Shown here: positions 1 to 5,518 of the stretch, piece by piece
Numbering within the stretch: position 1 is the first letter of the stretch
How the letters are laid out: every line of letters starts with the position of its first letter
Assembly: GCA_964393895.1 (NCBI GenBank)
Contig: CAYMWP010000204.1
Span: 1 to 5,528, forward strand
DNA from: B4-G1 sp964393895
Lineage (GTDB): Bacteria; Chloroflexota; Anaerolineae; B4-G1
DNA: 5,528 nt
Reading direction: 5' to 3'
Program-made: the position numbers and the translations under genes
Notes under the pieces: model-generated
Database searches by the model: none
Seen by the model: the letters and a program-made list of their open reading frames with translations, nothing else
Told to the model about the DNA's origin: nothing

Positions 1-70
1 ATGCGGTCTCATCGCCGGCCTCAACGAGGGTGGCGTCGGGGAGGTGTTTTTCCGCCGGCGTTTGAGTTAG
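1..70 (+). CDS. C-terminal tail of an unidentified upstream gene (partial)
   Basis: Frame 2 (first full codon at position 2) reads 22 residues ending FFRRRLS and stops at TAG 68-70. The stretch has a protein-like composition (GLNEGGVGEVFF, with a basic end), and the stop falls exactly where the octamer repeat tract begins, as expected for a gene end followed by an intergenic repeat. The competing frame 1 starts with ATG at position 1 but owes most of its length to the 8-bp repeats, so I regard it as an artefact. Too little is present to name a family. The next genes lie more than 700 bp away, behind a terminator, so it is unlikely to share their operon. Confidence 0.35.
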   Translation, partial: CGLIAGLNEGGVGEVFFRRRLS

Positions 71-181
71 CGAGTCGGCGAATCAGCGAGTCAGCGAGTC
101 AGCGAGTCGGCGAGTTGGCGAGTTGGCGGGTCAGCAGGTCAGTGGGTCAGCGAGTCGGCGGGTCGGGGAGTTGGACGAATG
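62..181. repeat. Degenerate 8-bp tandem repeat tract (GCGAGTCR)
   Basis: From about 62 to 181 the sequence is built of about 15 octamers near the consensus GCGAGTCR. Clean units sit at 70-77, 86-93, 94-101, 102-109 and 150-157. Variants include GCGAATCA (78-85), GCGAGTTG (110-117, 118-125), GCGGGTCA (126-133), GCAGGTCA (134-141) and GTGGGTCA (142-149), decaying to GACGAATG (174-181). Units abut with no spacers, so this is a simple-sequence array and not a CRISPR. Octamer phase does not respect codons. Tracts of this kind are familiar to me from intergenic DNA of filamentous Chloroflexota, but I cannot verify that here. Confidence 0.85.
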
Positions 182-272
182 GCTATCGTGGCTCACAAAA
201 GCAGGGTTTCAGGTAGCACCCCATTAGACCGTGGAGTGGCCTGAAAGGCATTGGATTTGGCTGGATATAGTA

Positions 273-350
273 TGCAGCTCGACCTTATGCACCATCCATA
301 GTTACCCAAGATGGGGAAATGAGCCGACCACGGTTAAGTATGGAGCTGCA
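273..350. repeat. Imperfect long inverted repeat, possible 78-nt hairpin
   Basis: TGCAGCTC (273-280) is the exact reverse complement of GAGCTGCA (343-350). Inside this, CTTA (284-287) can pair with TAAG (335-338) across a small internal loop, and CCATC (292-296) can pair with GATGG (310-314) around a 13-nt loop. The outer arm ends on the first base of the 50-bp direct repeat. No run of T follows on either strand that would make it a clear intrinsic terminator. It may be a small structured RNA, a remnant element end or coincidence. No open reading frame in 182-349 looks real. Confidence 0.4.
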
Positions 351-399
351 GGGCTTCACAGGAAAGCGAAAATATGGTATAATATTAATGTCTGACAGA
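350..399 (+). repeat. 50-bp perfect direct repeat, copy A (promoter unit)
   Basis: Bases 350-399 are identical to 5479-5528 (offset 5129) with no mismatch. The shared block contains a complete promoter and the first 10 nt of the predicted transcript. Upstream flanks diverge at once (TGC before copy A, AGT before copy B). The downstream extent of the identity is unknown because copy B reaches the end of the window. Confidence 0.95.
355..383 (+). promoter_or_regulatory. Sigma70-type promoter with extended -10, copy A
   Basis: The -35 box TTCACA (355-360) differs from TTGACA at one base. A 17-bp spacer follows, then a consensus -10 box TATAAT (378-383). TGG at 375-377 immediately before it makes an extended -10 (TGnTATAAT). 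Transcription would begin near 390. No start codon with a ribosome site follows closely, and a strong terminator lies about 150-210 bp downstream. The promoter therefore appears to drive a small RNA, or a leader that ends in an attenuator. Confidence 0.85.
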
Positions 400-598
400 T
401 AGCGGTTCTGCCAGCCGCAGGCATTGCGGGGATGAGTCAACCCGTAGGGGGGATAAGCCGGGCAAGGAGGGCTGCACTGCCATGATCCCTGCGCTTGTTT
501 TTGCGCCTGCGCCAGATCTGGAAGCGCAACAATTGCTATCGACAGCCGATGCTGCGCCGCCCTCGGGGGGGGATGCGGCGGCATCGGCTGTTTTCTTT
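390..598 (+). ncRNA. Putative structured small RNA of about 209 nt, family not recognised
   Basis: The unit is bounded by the promoter at 355-383 and the intrinsic terminator at 542-598. Possible helices read from the sequence are as follows. A closing helix pairs 398-407 with 531-540 (10 bp, two G-U). A helix pairs 426-433 with 485-492 (8 bp, one G-U). Hairpins are 456-459/470-473, 491-494/503-506 (U-rich loop) and 508-514/519-528 (7 bp with an AAG bulge). The closing helix ends right where the terminator stem begins, as in a self-contained RNA gene. The purine-rich AAGGAGG at 464-470 would lie mostly in a loop. I see no match to tmRNA, SRP, RNase P, tRNA or a riboswitch I know; 6S RNA cannot be excluded on size. 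The alternative is a cis-acting leader of the operon starting at 789, with the terminator as attenuator. Structure is by eye and not by an energy calculation. Confidence 0.6.
542..598 (+). terminator. Strong Rho-independent terminator
   Basis: ACAGCCGATGC (542-552) pairs with GCATCGGCTGT (581-591), and CGCCGC (555-560) pairs with GCGGCG (575-580). A two-base bulge TG lies at 553-554. This gives a 17-bp GC-rich stem around a 14-nt loop that contains eight consecutive G (565-572). TTTTCTTT follows at 591-598. It ends the transcript from the promoter at 355-383 and would shield the downstream operon unless termination is regulated. Confidence 0.9.
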
Positions 599-600
599 GA

Positions 601-788
601 ATGCGGAAAGAACTATGGGAGGTGACAGAGGCCGGTCACGCCGGCGGCTGGACAGGTCAGACGGAAGAGTATGAGGCCAGGATCCTGACCTTTTTTGGAC
701 AGGCGCTGTTGGGCCAGGAGCGACGGCGAGCAGACAAAGCAAGGCATTTCACCAAAAGCGTGCCGCGGCCTGGCGACAGGAGAAAGGT
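601..788 (+). other. Gene-free spacer between terminator and Nudix gene
   Basis: I find no convincing gene or promoter here. An open frame from ATG 601 runs through the spacer into an alternative frame of the Nudix gene, but it has no Shine-Dalgarno site and no recognisable protein. GGAGGTGA at 618-625 is a perfect 8-base complement of the 16S 3' end, yet no start codon lies within the next 15 bases. A small 5-bp hairpin (631-635/641-645) is present. TTGGAC at 695-700 has no -10 partner at 16-18 bp. The operon promoter is therefore either atypical or lies upstream of the terminator. Confidence 0.5.
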
Positions 789-1274
789 ATGGCAAGGGTT
801 CCCGTTCCAGTCTATGTGGTTGTGCTGGTCCTGGTCGAGAATCAAGGCCGTTACCTGCTCATCCAGGAGGCCAAACCCGAGCGCGGTTGCCCGTGGTTCA
901 TTCCCGCCGGCTGCGTCGAACCGGGCGAGAGCATTGTCCAGGCCGCCCGGCGGGAAACGCTGGAAGAGGCAGGCCTGGTCGTCGAACCACGCCACTTTTT
1001 GCGCATCGAGCACGTCATTCCCCCCGGGCAGGACCGACAACACCCCTCCCCCGAACTGTGGCGCTTTGTCGTCGTTGCCGAGGCAACCGGGGGGACGCTG
1101 AAAAAGACGGAGGACGAGAATTCCCTCCAGGCCCGGTGGTTCCGCCCGGAACAGGTCGGAGACTTGCACTTGCGCGGTCACGAGGTGATCGACCTGATCG
1201 AGATGCACAGCCACGGCGCACGGTTGTGGCCCATTGAAGCGTACGTGTCGTGGGTATCGCCCCTGCGGCGTTGA
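789..1274 (+). CDS. Nudix hydrolase (MutT-like), 161 aa
   Basis: Nudix enzymes hydrolyse a nucleoside diphosphate linked to another group, in the cytoplasm, using divalent metal held by the Nudix box. The box GX5EX7REUXEEXGU is present at residues 41-63, with Gly41, Glu47, Arg55-Glu56, the metal-binding Glu59-Glu60 and Gly62-Leu63. The only departure is Thr57, where a bulky hydrophobic is usual. A beta-rich hydrophobic N-terminus (VYVVVLVLV) and a C-terminal strand complete a single domain of typical length. The start is fixed by AGGAG (778-782), six bases before ATG. It is the first gene of the operon, 61 bp before hen1. The substrate cannot be read from the sequence. Because the neighbours repair RNA, it might act on a capped or adenylylated RNA end or clean up a nucleotide by-product, but that is inference. 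Family call is sure, role is not. Confidence 0.93.
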   Translation: MARVPVPVYVVVLVLVENQGRYLLIQEAKPERGCPWFIPAGCVEPGESIVQAARRETLEEAGLVVEPRHFLRIEHVIPPGQDRQHPSPELWRFVVVAEATGGTLKKTEDENSLQARWFRPEQVGDLHLRGHEVIDLIEMHSHGARLWPIEAYVSWVSPLRR

Positions 1275-1325
1275 ACGGCTCCCTACCAGGAAACACATCC
1301 TGAGCCTCTCCATAGCCTATCCATC

Positions 1326-1338
1326 GAGGGAGACCATG
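1326..1338 (+). promoter_or_regulatory. Shine-Dalgarno site and start codon of hen1
   Basis: GAGGGAG (1326-1332) lies just before ATG 1336-1338, with 3 to 5 bases of spacing depending on the register. This decides the start against the upstream in-frame ATG 1234, which lies inside the Nudix gene and would add 34 residues unlike any Hen1. The chosen N-terminus (MILSMTTTYRPATDLGYLLH) has the usual Hen1 opening. A second in-frame ATG at 1348 would clip four residues and has no ribosome site of its own. Confidence 0.8.
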
Positions 1339-2736
1339 ATTCTGAGCATGACAACCACCTACCGCCCGGCCACAGACCTGGGATACCTGCTGCACAAACA
1401 TCCGGCGCGCTGCCAGACCTTTGAGATCTCTTTTGGCAAGGTGCACGTGTTTTACCCGGAGGCCAGCGTCGAACGATGCACAGCAACGCTCCTGCTGGAC
1501 ATCGATCCGATCGGCCTGGTGCGCGGTCGCAAAAAGAGCAGGTCCGGCGGGCACGTACTACAGCAATATGTGAACGACCGTCCTTTTGTCGTCTCTTCGT
1601 TCCTGAGCACCGCTATCGCTCGGGTCTACCGCTCAGCCATGGCAGGCCGGTGCAAAGATAAACCGGAACTGGCCAAGACGCCGCTGCCTCTTGAAGCCAA
1701 CCTGGCCGTCGTGCCCGACTCGAGCAAAGGGGAGCTGCTGCGTCGCCTCTTTGAGCCGCTTGGCTATGAAGTGACACTTGCCGGTCACCCTCTCGACGAA
1801 CGTTTCCCAGAGTGGGGAACGAGCGATTACCTCACGGTCAGCCTCCGGGCAACGGTTCGCCTGTCGGAACTGCTCACCCACCTCTATGTGCTCGTACCGG
1901 TGTTGGACAACTATAAGCATTACTGGGTCGGGGAGGCAGAGGTCGAAAAGCTGCTCAACAAGGGAGAGAGATGGCTGGCCGGCCATCCCGAACGCGAGTT
2001 GATCGCCAGGCGCTACCTGCGGCACCAGCGCAGCCTGACCCAGGCAGCCCTGAGCCGGTTGCTGGCAGACGAGACGATGGATCTGGCAGCCCTCGAGACG
2101 GCTCAAGCCAGGGAAGAGACAGCGCTAGAGAGGCCCTTGAGCCTGAACGAGCAACGCCTGAACAGCGTGCTGGCCGTTCTCAAGTCCAGCGGGGCAAAGC
2201 GTGTGCTCGATCTGGGGTGCGGCGAAGGACGGCTCTTGCAAAGGTTGATGCGCGAGAAACAGTTCACCGAGATCGTCGGGCTGGACGTCTCCCACCGCGC
2301 GCTCGAGATCGCCAGGAGGCGGCTCCACCTCGAACGCCTGTCCTCCGGGCAACGCGAGCGCATCAAGCTGTGGCACGGGTCGTTGATCTATAGGGACGCG
2401 CGCTTGAGTGGATTCGACGCTGCGGCCGTGGTAGAAGTGATCGAGCACCTGGATGCAGGACGACTAGCATTTTTTGAGCGCGTCGTGTTCGAGTATGCCA
2501 AGCCGGGGACGGTGGTCATCACGACGCCCAACGTCGAATATAACGCCAGGTTTCCCACACTGCCGCCTGGAGAGCTCCGGCACAAGGACCATCGTTTCGA
2601 GTGGAGCCGTGCCGAGTTCCAGGCCTGGGCAAACGACGTCGCAGACCGTTTCGGGTATGCGGTCAAATTCCTGCCCCTCGGCCCCCAAGACGCATCCGCC
2701 GGCGCGCCGAGCCAGATGGGAGTGTTTACAAGATGA
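1336..2736 (+). CDS. hen1: Hen1, RNA 3'-terminal 2'-O-methyltransferase and Pnkp ligase activator
   Basis: Bacterial Hen1 methylates the 2'-OH of the 3'-terminal ribose of cleaved RNA before ligation, so the repaired RNA resists being cut again at the same bond. Its N-terminal half also binds Pnkp and switches on Pnkp ligase activity. The product is 466 aa. Residues 1 to about 245 form the Hen1-specific N-domain (RPATDLGYLLHKHP and FGKVHVFYPEAS near the start). The rest is a class I SAM-dependent methyltransferase. The SAM loop is DLGCGEG at 292-298. The Mn-binding set typical of Hen1 is complete: Glu367, Glu370 and His371 in EVIEH, and His419 in DHRFEW. These lie one residue off the positions I recall for the Clostridium thermocellum protein (366, 369, 370, 418). 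The gene sits 61 bp after the Nudix gene, and its stop codon overlaps the pnkp start (ATGA), so translation is probably coupled and output stoichiometric. No truncation or frameshift is seen. Confidence 0.97.
   Translation: MILSMTTTYRPATDLGYLLHKHPARCQTFEISFGKVHVFYPEASVERCTATLLLDIDPIGLVRGRKKSRSGGHVLQQYVNDRPFVVSSFLSTAIARVYRSAMAGRCKDKPELAKTPLPLEANLAVVPDSSKGELLRRLFEPLGYEVTLAGHPLDERFPEWGTSDYLTVSLRATVRLSELLTHLYVLVPVLDNYKHYWVGEAEVEKLLNKGERWLAGHPERELIARRYLRHQRSLTQAALSRLLADETMDLAALETAQAREETALERPLSLNEQRLNSVLAVLKSSGAKRVLDLGCGEGRLLQRLMREKQFTEIVGLDVSHRALEIARRRLHLERLSSGQRERIKLWHGSLIYRDARLSGFDAAAVVEVIEHLDAGRLAFFERVVFEYAKPGTVVITTPNVEYNARFPTLPPGELRHKDHRFEWSRAEFQAWANDVADRFGYAVKFLPLGPQDASAGAPSQMGVFTR
2733..2736 (+). 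promoter_or_regulatory. ATGA stop/start overlap coupling hen1 and pnkp
   Basis: The pnkp ATG (2733-2735) shares bases with the hen1 TGA (2734-2736). A weak Shine-Dalgarno GGGAG lies at 2718-2722 inside the hen1 end, 10 bases from the ATG. Starting pnkp at the earlier in-frame ATG (2601) would add 44 residues that merely mirror the hen1 C-terminus in another frame, so 2733 is the right start. Such overlaps usually mean the second protein is made by ribosomes finishing the first, which fits two proteins that form one complex. Confidence 0.9.
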
Positions 2737-5306
2737 ACCTCGTCATTCCTGAACTCTCGCTGGTCGTCCTGATCGGGCCATCCGGGTCGGGCAAATCGAC
2801 GTTTGCCCGCCAACACTTTGAACCCACCGAGATCCTCAGCTCTGACTTTTGCCGCCGGCTCGTGTCCGACGACGAAAACGATCAGTCCGCGACCCACGAT
2901 GCCTTTGAGGTGCTACATTTCATCGCTGCCAGGCGACTGGCAAACGCCAGGCTCACCGTCGTCGACGCCACCAACGTCCAGGCCGAGGCTCGCAAACCGC
3001 TGATCGCCCTGGCCCGAGAGTATCACTGCCTGCCGGTGGCGATCGTGCTCAACATGCCCGAAAAGGTATGCTGGGAACGAAACCAGCAGCGCCCGGACCG
3101 CGATTTCGGCCGTCACGTCATTCGCAGCCACCGGCAGCAACTGCGCCGTTCCTTGAAACGGCTCAAACGGGAGGGCTTTCGATACGTCTACCGGCTAAAC
3201 TCGCCGGAAGAGGTCGAGCAGGTCACCATCGAACGCCGGCCTTTGTGGAGCGATCGCAGGCACGAGCACGGGCCGTTTGACATCATCGGCGACGTTCACG
3301 GCTGCTGCGACGAGCTCGAGACGCTCTTGGGCAAGCTGGGGTATGAACCAAAAGTTGACGATACGGGAGCAGCCGCCCTTTACCGCCACCCGGAAGGCAG
3401 AAAGGCCATCTTTTTGGGGGACCTGGTCGATCGCGGCCCGCGCGTTCTGGACACCTACCAACTGGTTCGACGGATGGTCGAGGCCGGCGAGGCGTTCTGC
3501 GTGCCCGGCAACCACGACGTCAAGCTGATGCGCAAACTCGGGGGCAGGAACGTGCAGATCACGCACGGTCTGGACCAGACGCTGTCCGAGATCGATGCGC
3601 TGCCGGAAGAGATGCGCGAGCTATATGTGAAAGAAATGGTAGATTTTATCCGCTCGCTGGTGAGCCATTACGTCCTGGACGGCGGCAGACTGGTCGTGGC
3701 GCACGCCGGAATGAGAAAAGAGATGCAGGGACGGGGGTCGGCCAAGGTGCGGGATTTTGCGCTTTACGGCGAGACGACGGGAGAGACGGACGAATTCGGC
3801 CTGCCCGTGCGCCACGACTGGGCAGCCGAATATCGCGGGCGGGCAACAGTGGTTTACGGCCACACACCGGTTCCGGAAGCCGAATGGCTCAATCGAACGA
3901 TCAACATTGACACGGGGTGCGTGTTTGGTGGCAAGCTGACGGCGCTCCGGTACCCGGAAAAAGAGAGCGTCTCCGTCCCTGCCGCACAGACCTACGCGCT
4001 GCCGGCCAGACCCTTTCCCCCCTCAGCAGAACAGACCCCGCCCCTCACGGCCCAACGACGCCAAGATGACCTGCTGCGCATCGAGGATGTGACCGGCAAG
4101 CGGATCATCCCGACTCGCCTGCGGCACAATGTCACCGTTCGCGAGGAAAACGCGATCGCGGCCCTGGAGGTGATGAGCCGGTTCGCGGCCAATCCCCGGT
4201 GGCTGATCTATTTGCCGCCTACGATGTCGCCGTCAGAAACGAGCAGCGAGCCCAACTACCTGGAGCATCCGGCGGAGGCTTTGGCCTACTATCGAAATCA
4301 GGGCATTCCCCGGGTCGTGATCGAGCAAAAGCACATGGGATCGCGGGCCGTGGTGATCGTCTGCCGCGACAAAGCGGCGGCGCAGCAGCGTTTCGGCGCT
4401 GTAGACGAAGGAATAGGCATATGCTATACCCGCACCGGGCGACGCTTCTTTAACGACCGCGCCCTGGAAAAAGCCTTCCTGGCACGCATTCAGGCTGCCG
4501 TAGAGAAGGCCGGCTGGTGGGACGCGTTCGACACGGATTGGGTTTGCCTCGACGGCGAGCTGATGCCCTGGTCGGCAAAGGCACAAGAGCTGTTGCGCCA
4601 GCAGTACGCCGCCGTGGGAGCCGCGTCTCGCGCCAGCCTGGCCGAGGCCGTTGCGCTGCTGAAACAGGCGGCCCGGCACAACACAGATGCCGCTGCGCTG
4701 TTGGCACGCTACCGCGAACGGTATGACCTGGCCAACCAATATGTGGCCGCTTATGGGCATTACTGCTGGCCGGTCGATGCGCTAGAGGACCTCAGGCTGG
4801 CGCCGTTTCACCTGCTCGCGACAGAGGGAACGGTTCACCTCCGGGATCACGCGTGGCACATGAAGACGCTGGCTACCCTCTGCGAGGCCGGCGCGCCGCT
4901 ACTGCTCGCCACGCCCTATCAAGTCGTGGACGTGACGGACCCTGCCAGTTGCCAGGCGGGCATAGAGTGGTGGGAAAAACTGACGGCCGGCGGGGGAGAG
5001 GGGATGGTGGTCAAGCCCCTCGACTTTGTCGCCCGAGGAAGCCGGGGACTGGTCCAGCCGGCACTCAAGTCGCGCGGGCGGGAATATCTGCGCATCATTT
5101 ACGGCCCCGAGTATACGCTTCCCGAGCACCTGGAGCGGCTGCGCGCACGCGGGCTGGCGAGAAAGCGCTCCCTGGCGCTGCGCGAATTTGCGCTGGGCAT
5201 CGAAGCGCCGGAGCGGTTCGTCCGCCACGAGCCCTTGTATCGCGTCCACGAGTGTGTCTTTGGGGTGCTGGCATTGGAGAGCGAGCCTGTTGACCCGAGG
5301 TTGTGA
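2733..5306 (+). CDS. pnkp: Pnkp, polynucleotide 5'-kinase / 3'-phosphatase / RNA ligase
   Basis: Pnkp heals and seals broken RNA: it phosphorylates the 5'-OH end, removes the 2',3'-cyclic phosphate or 3'-phosphate, and joins the ends through an adenylylated intermediate. The product is 857 aa. Domain 1 (about 1-170) is a P-loop kinase: GPSGSGKST at 15-23 (Lys21, Ser22), Asp38 and Arg41, and lid arginines 116, 120 and 123. Domain 2 (about 180-400) is a binuclear metallophosphatase: Asp187, His189, Asp233, Arg237, Asn260-His261, His324 and His377 (YGHTP). Numbering of the first sites equals that known from the C. thermocellum enzyme. A Pro/Ala-rich linker follows (about 412-445). Domain 3 is the ligase: nucleotidyl Lys533 (EQKHMGSR), Glu609 (LDGELMPW), Glu756 and Lys761 (GEGMVVKP), and Lys779 (ALKSRG). 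A helical insert lies between the last two groups, as is usual in this family. The C-terminus (ESEPVDPRL) looks complete. The ligase needs Hen1, encoded just upstream. No missing residue or break was found. Confidence 0.98.
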   Translation: MNLVIPELSLVVLIGPSGSGKSTFARQHFEPTEILSSDFCRRLVSDDENDQSATHDAFEVLHFIAARRLANARLTVVDATNVQAEARKPLIALAREYHCLPVAIVLNMPEKVCWERNQQRPDRDFGRHVIRSHRQQLRRSLKRLKREGFRYVYRLNSPEEVEQVTIERRPLWSDRRHEHGPFDIIGDVHGCCDELETLLGKLGYEPKVDDTGAAALYRHPEGRKAIFLGDLVDRGPRVLDTYQLVRRMVEAGEAFCVPGNHDVKLMRKLGGRNVQITHGLDQTLSEIDALPEEMRELYVKEMVDFIRSLVSHYVLDGGRLVVAHAGMRKEMQGRGSAKVRDFALYGETTGETDEFGLPVRHDWAAEYRGRATVVYGHTPVPEAEWLNRTINIDTGCVFGGKLTALRYPEKESVSVPAAQTYALPARPFPPSAEQTPPLTAQRRQDDLLRIEDVTGKRIIPTRLRHNVTVREENAIAALEVMSRFAANPRWLIYLPPTMSPSETSSEPNYLEHPAEALAYYRNQGIPRVVIEQKHMGSRAVVIVCRDKAAAQQRFGAVDEGIGICYTRTGRRFFNDRALEKAFLARIQAAVEKAGWWDAFDTDWVCLDGELMPWSAKAQELLRQQYAAVGAASRASLAEAVALLKQAARHNTDAAALLARYRERYDLANQYVAAYGHYCWPVDALEDLRLAPFHLLATEGTVHLRDHAWHMKTLATLCEAGAPLLLATPYQVVDVTDPASCQAGIEWWEKLTAGGGEGMVVKPLDFVARGSRGLVQPALKSRGREYLRIIYGPEYTLPEHLERLRARGLARKRSLALREFALGIEAPERFVRHEPLYRVHECVFGVLALESEPVDPRL

Positions 5307-5478
5307 GAAACGCTTTTGAGGGGCGGGGGGACGAGTGGAACAACGAATGGAACAACGAATTGATTGAACGAGTTGTATATTGATTTTTTTGGGGGGGACG
5401 AATTAAATAGATGTGTTGTGGGTCATGGTGGATTTTAGGTTATGAGGGTGGCAGGTGTGGTTTGTCCTTTAATAAAGT
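5307..5478 (+). other. Post-operon spacer, low complexity, no terminator seen
   Basis: After the pnkp stop the sequence changes from GC-rich coding DNA to poor-complexity DNA. It has G runs (5320-5330), a 12-bp tandem duplication, a T7 run followed directly by G7 (5384-5397), then AT-rich sequence up to the second promoter copy. I find no GC stem ahead of the T run and no other intrinsic terminator, and no gene on either strand. The operon transcript may end by a factor-dependent route or run on into the second repeat unit. Confidence 0.6.
5336..5359. repeat. Perfect 12-bp tandem duplication
   Basis: TGGAACAACGAA occurs at 5336-5347 and again at 5348-5359 without a spacer. A weak third relative (TTGATTGAACGA, 5360-5371) follows. 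It resembles the style of the octamer tract on the left, including a shared ACGAATGG (175-182 and 5343-5350), and probably reflects replication slippage in non-coding DNA. Confidence 0.8.
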
Positions 5479-5483
5479 AGGGC

Positions 5484-5512
5484 TTCACAGGAAAGCGAAA
5501 ATATGGTATAAT
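5484..5512 (+). promoter_or_regulatory. Sigma70-type promoter with extended -10, copy B
   Basis: TTCACA (5484-5489), a 17-bp spacer and TATAAT (5507-5512) with TGG before it repeat the promoter at 355-383 exactly. The predicted transcription start is near 5519, leaving 10 nt of transcript in view. Its upstream DNA (TTTAATAAAG at 5468-5477) is more AT-rich than at copy A, so the two promoters could differ in strength. Confidence 0.85.
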
Positions 5513-5518
5513 ATTAAT

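Noticed and set aside
70..181. Possible CRISPR array
   Set aside because: Units are 8 bp, directly abutting and degenerate, with no unique spacers.
1..216. 71-codon open frame from ATG at position 1
   Set aside because: Most of it is the octamer tract read as a low-complexity Arg/Ser/Gly peptide. Frame 2 gives a more natural protein end with a stop at 70.
251..271. Promoter TTGGAT ... TATAGT
   Set aside because: The boxes are only 9 bp apart, too close for a sigma70 promoter.
390..540. Cobalamin, TPP or SAM riboswitch, or hammerhead ribozyme (GATGAGTC at 432-439)
   Set aside because: The characteristic conserved cores are missing. The hammerhead would need a GAAAC partner and a CUGAUGA core, which are absent.
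285..584. 99-codon open frame on the minus strand
   Set aside because: It crosses the promoter, the structured RNA and the terminator, has no ribosome site and resembles no protein family.
390..598. Retron ncRNA (msr-msd), because of the end-pairing helix and UAGC near it
   Set aside because: No reverse transcriptase is encoded anywhere in the window, and a long msd stem is not evident.
601..1101. 166-codon + strand frame overlapping the Nudix gene
   Set aside because: It has no Shine-Dalgarno site, and more than half of it is an out-of-frame reading of the Nudix gene, which carries the real motif.
657..1313. 218-codon antisense frame over the Nudix gene
   Set aside because: A typical shadow in GC-rich coding DNA; no domain is recognisable and the sense strand encodes a complete Nudix box.
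1234..1335. Upstream 34-residue extension of hen1
   Set aside because: It starts inside the Nudix gene without a ribosome site; ATG 1336 has one and gives the usual Hen1 N-terminus.
2601..2732. Upstream 44-residue extension of pnkp
   Set aside because: It lies wholly within the hen1 C-terminal coding region. From ATG 2733 the kinase residues fall at the positions known for the family (21, 38, 41).
5464..5480. Short palindrome CTTT-AAT-AAAG as operon terminator
   Set aside because: The stem has only four weak A-T rich pairs and no T run follows it.
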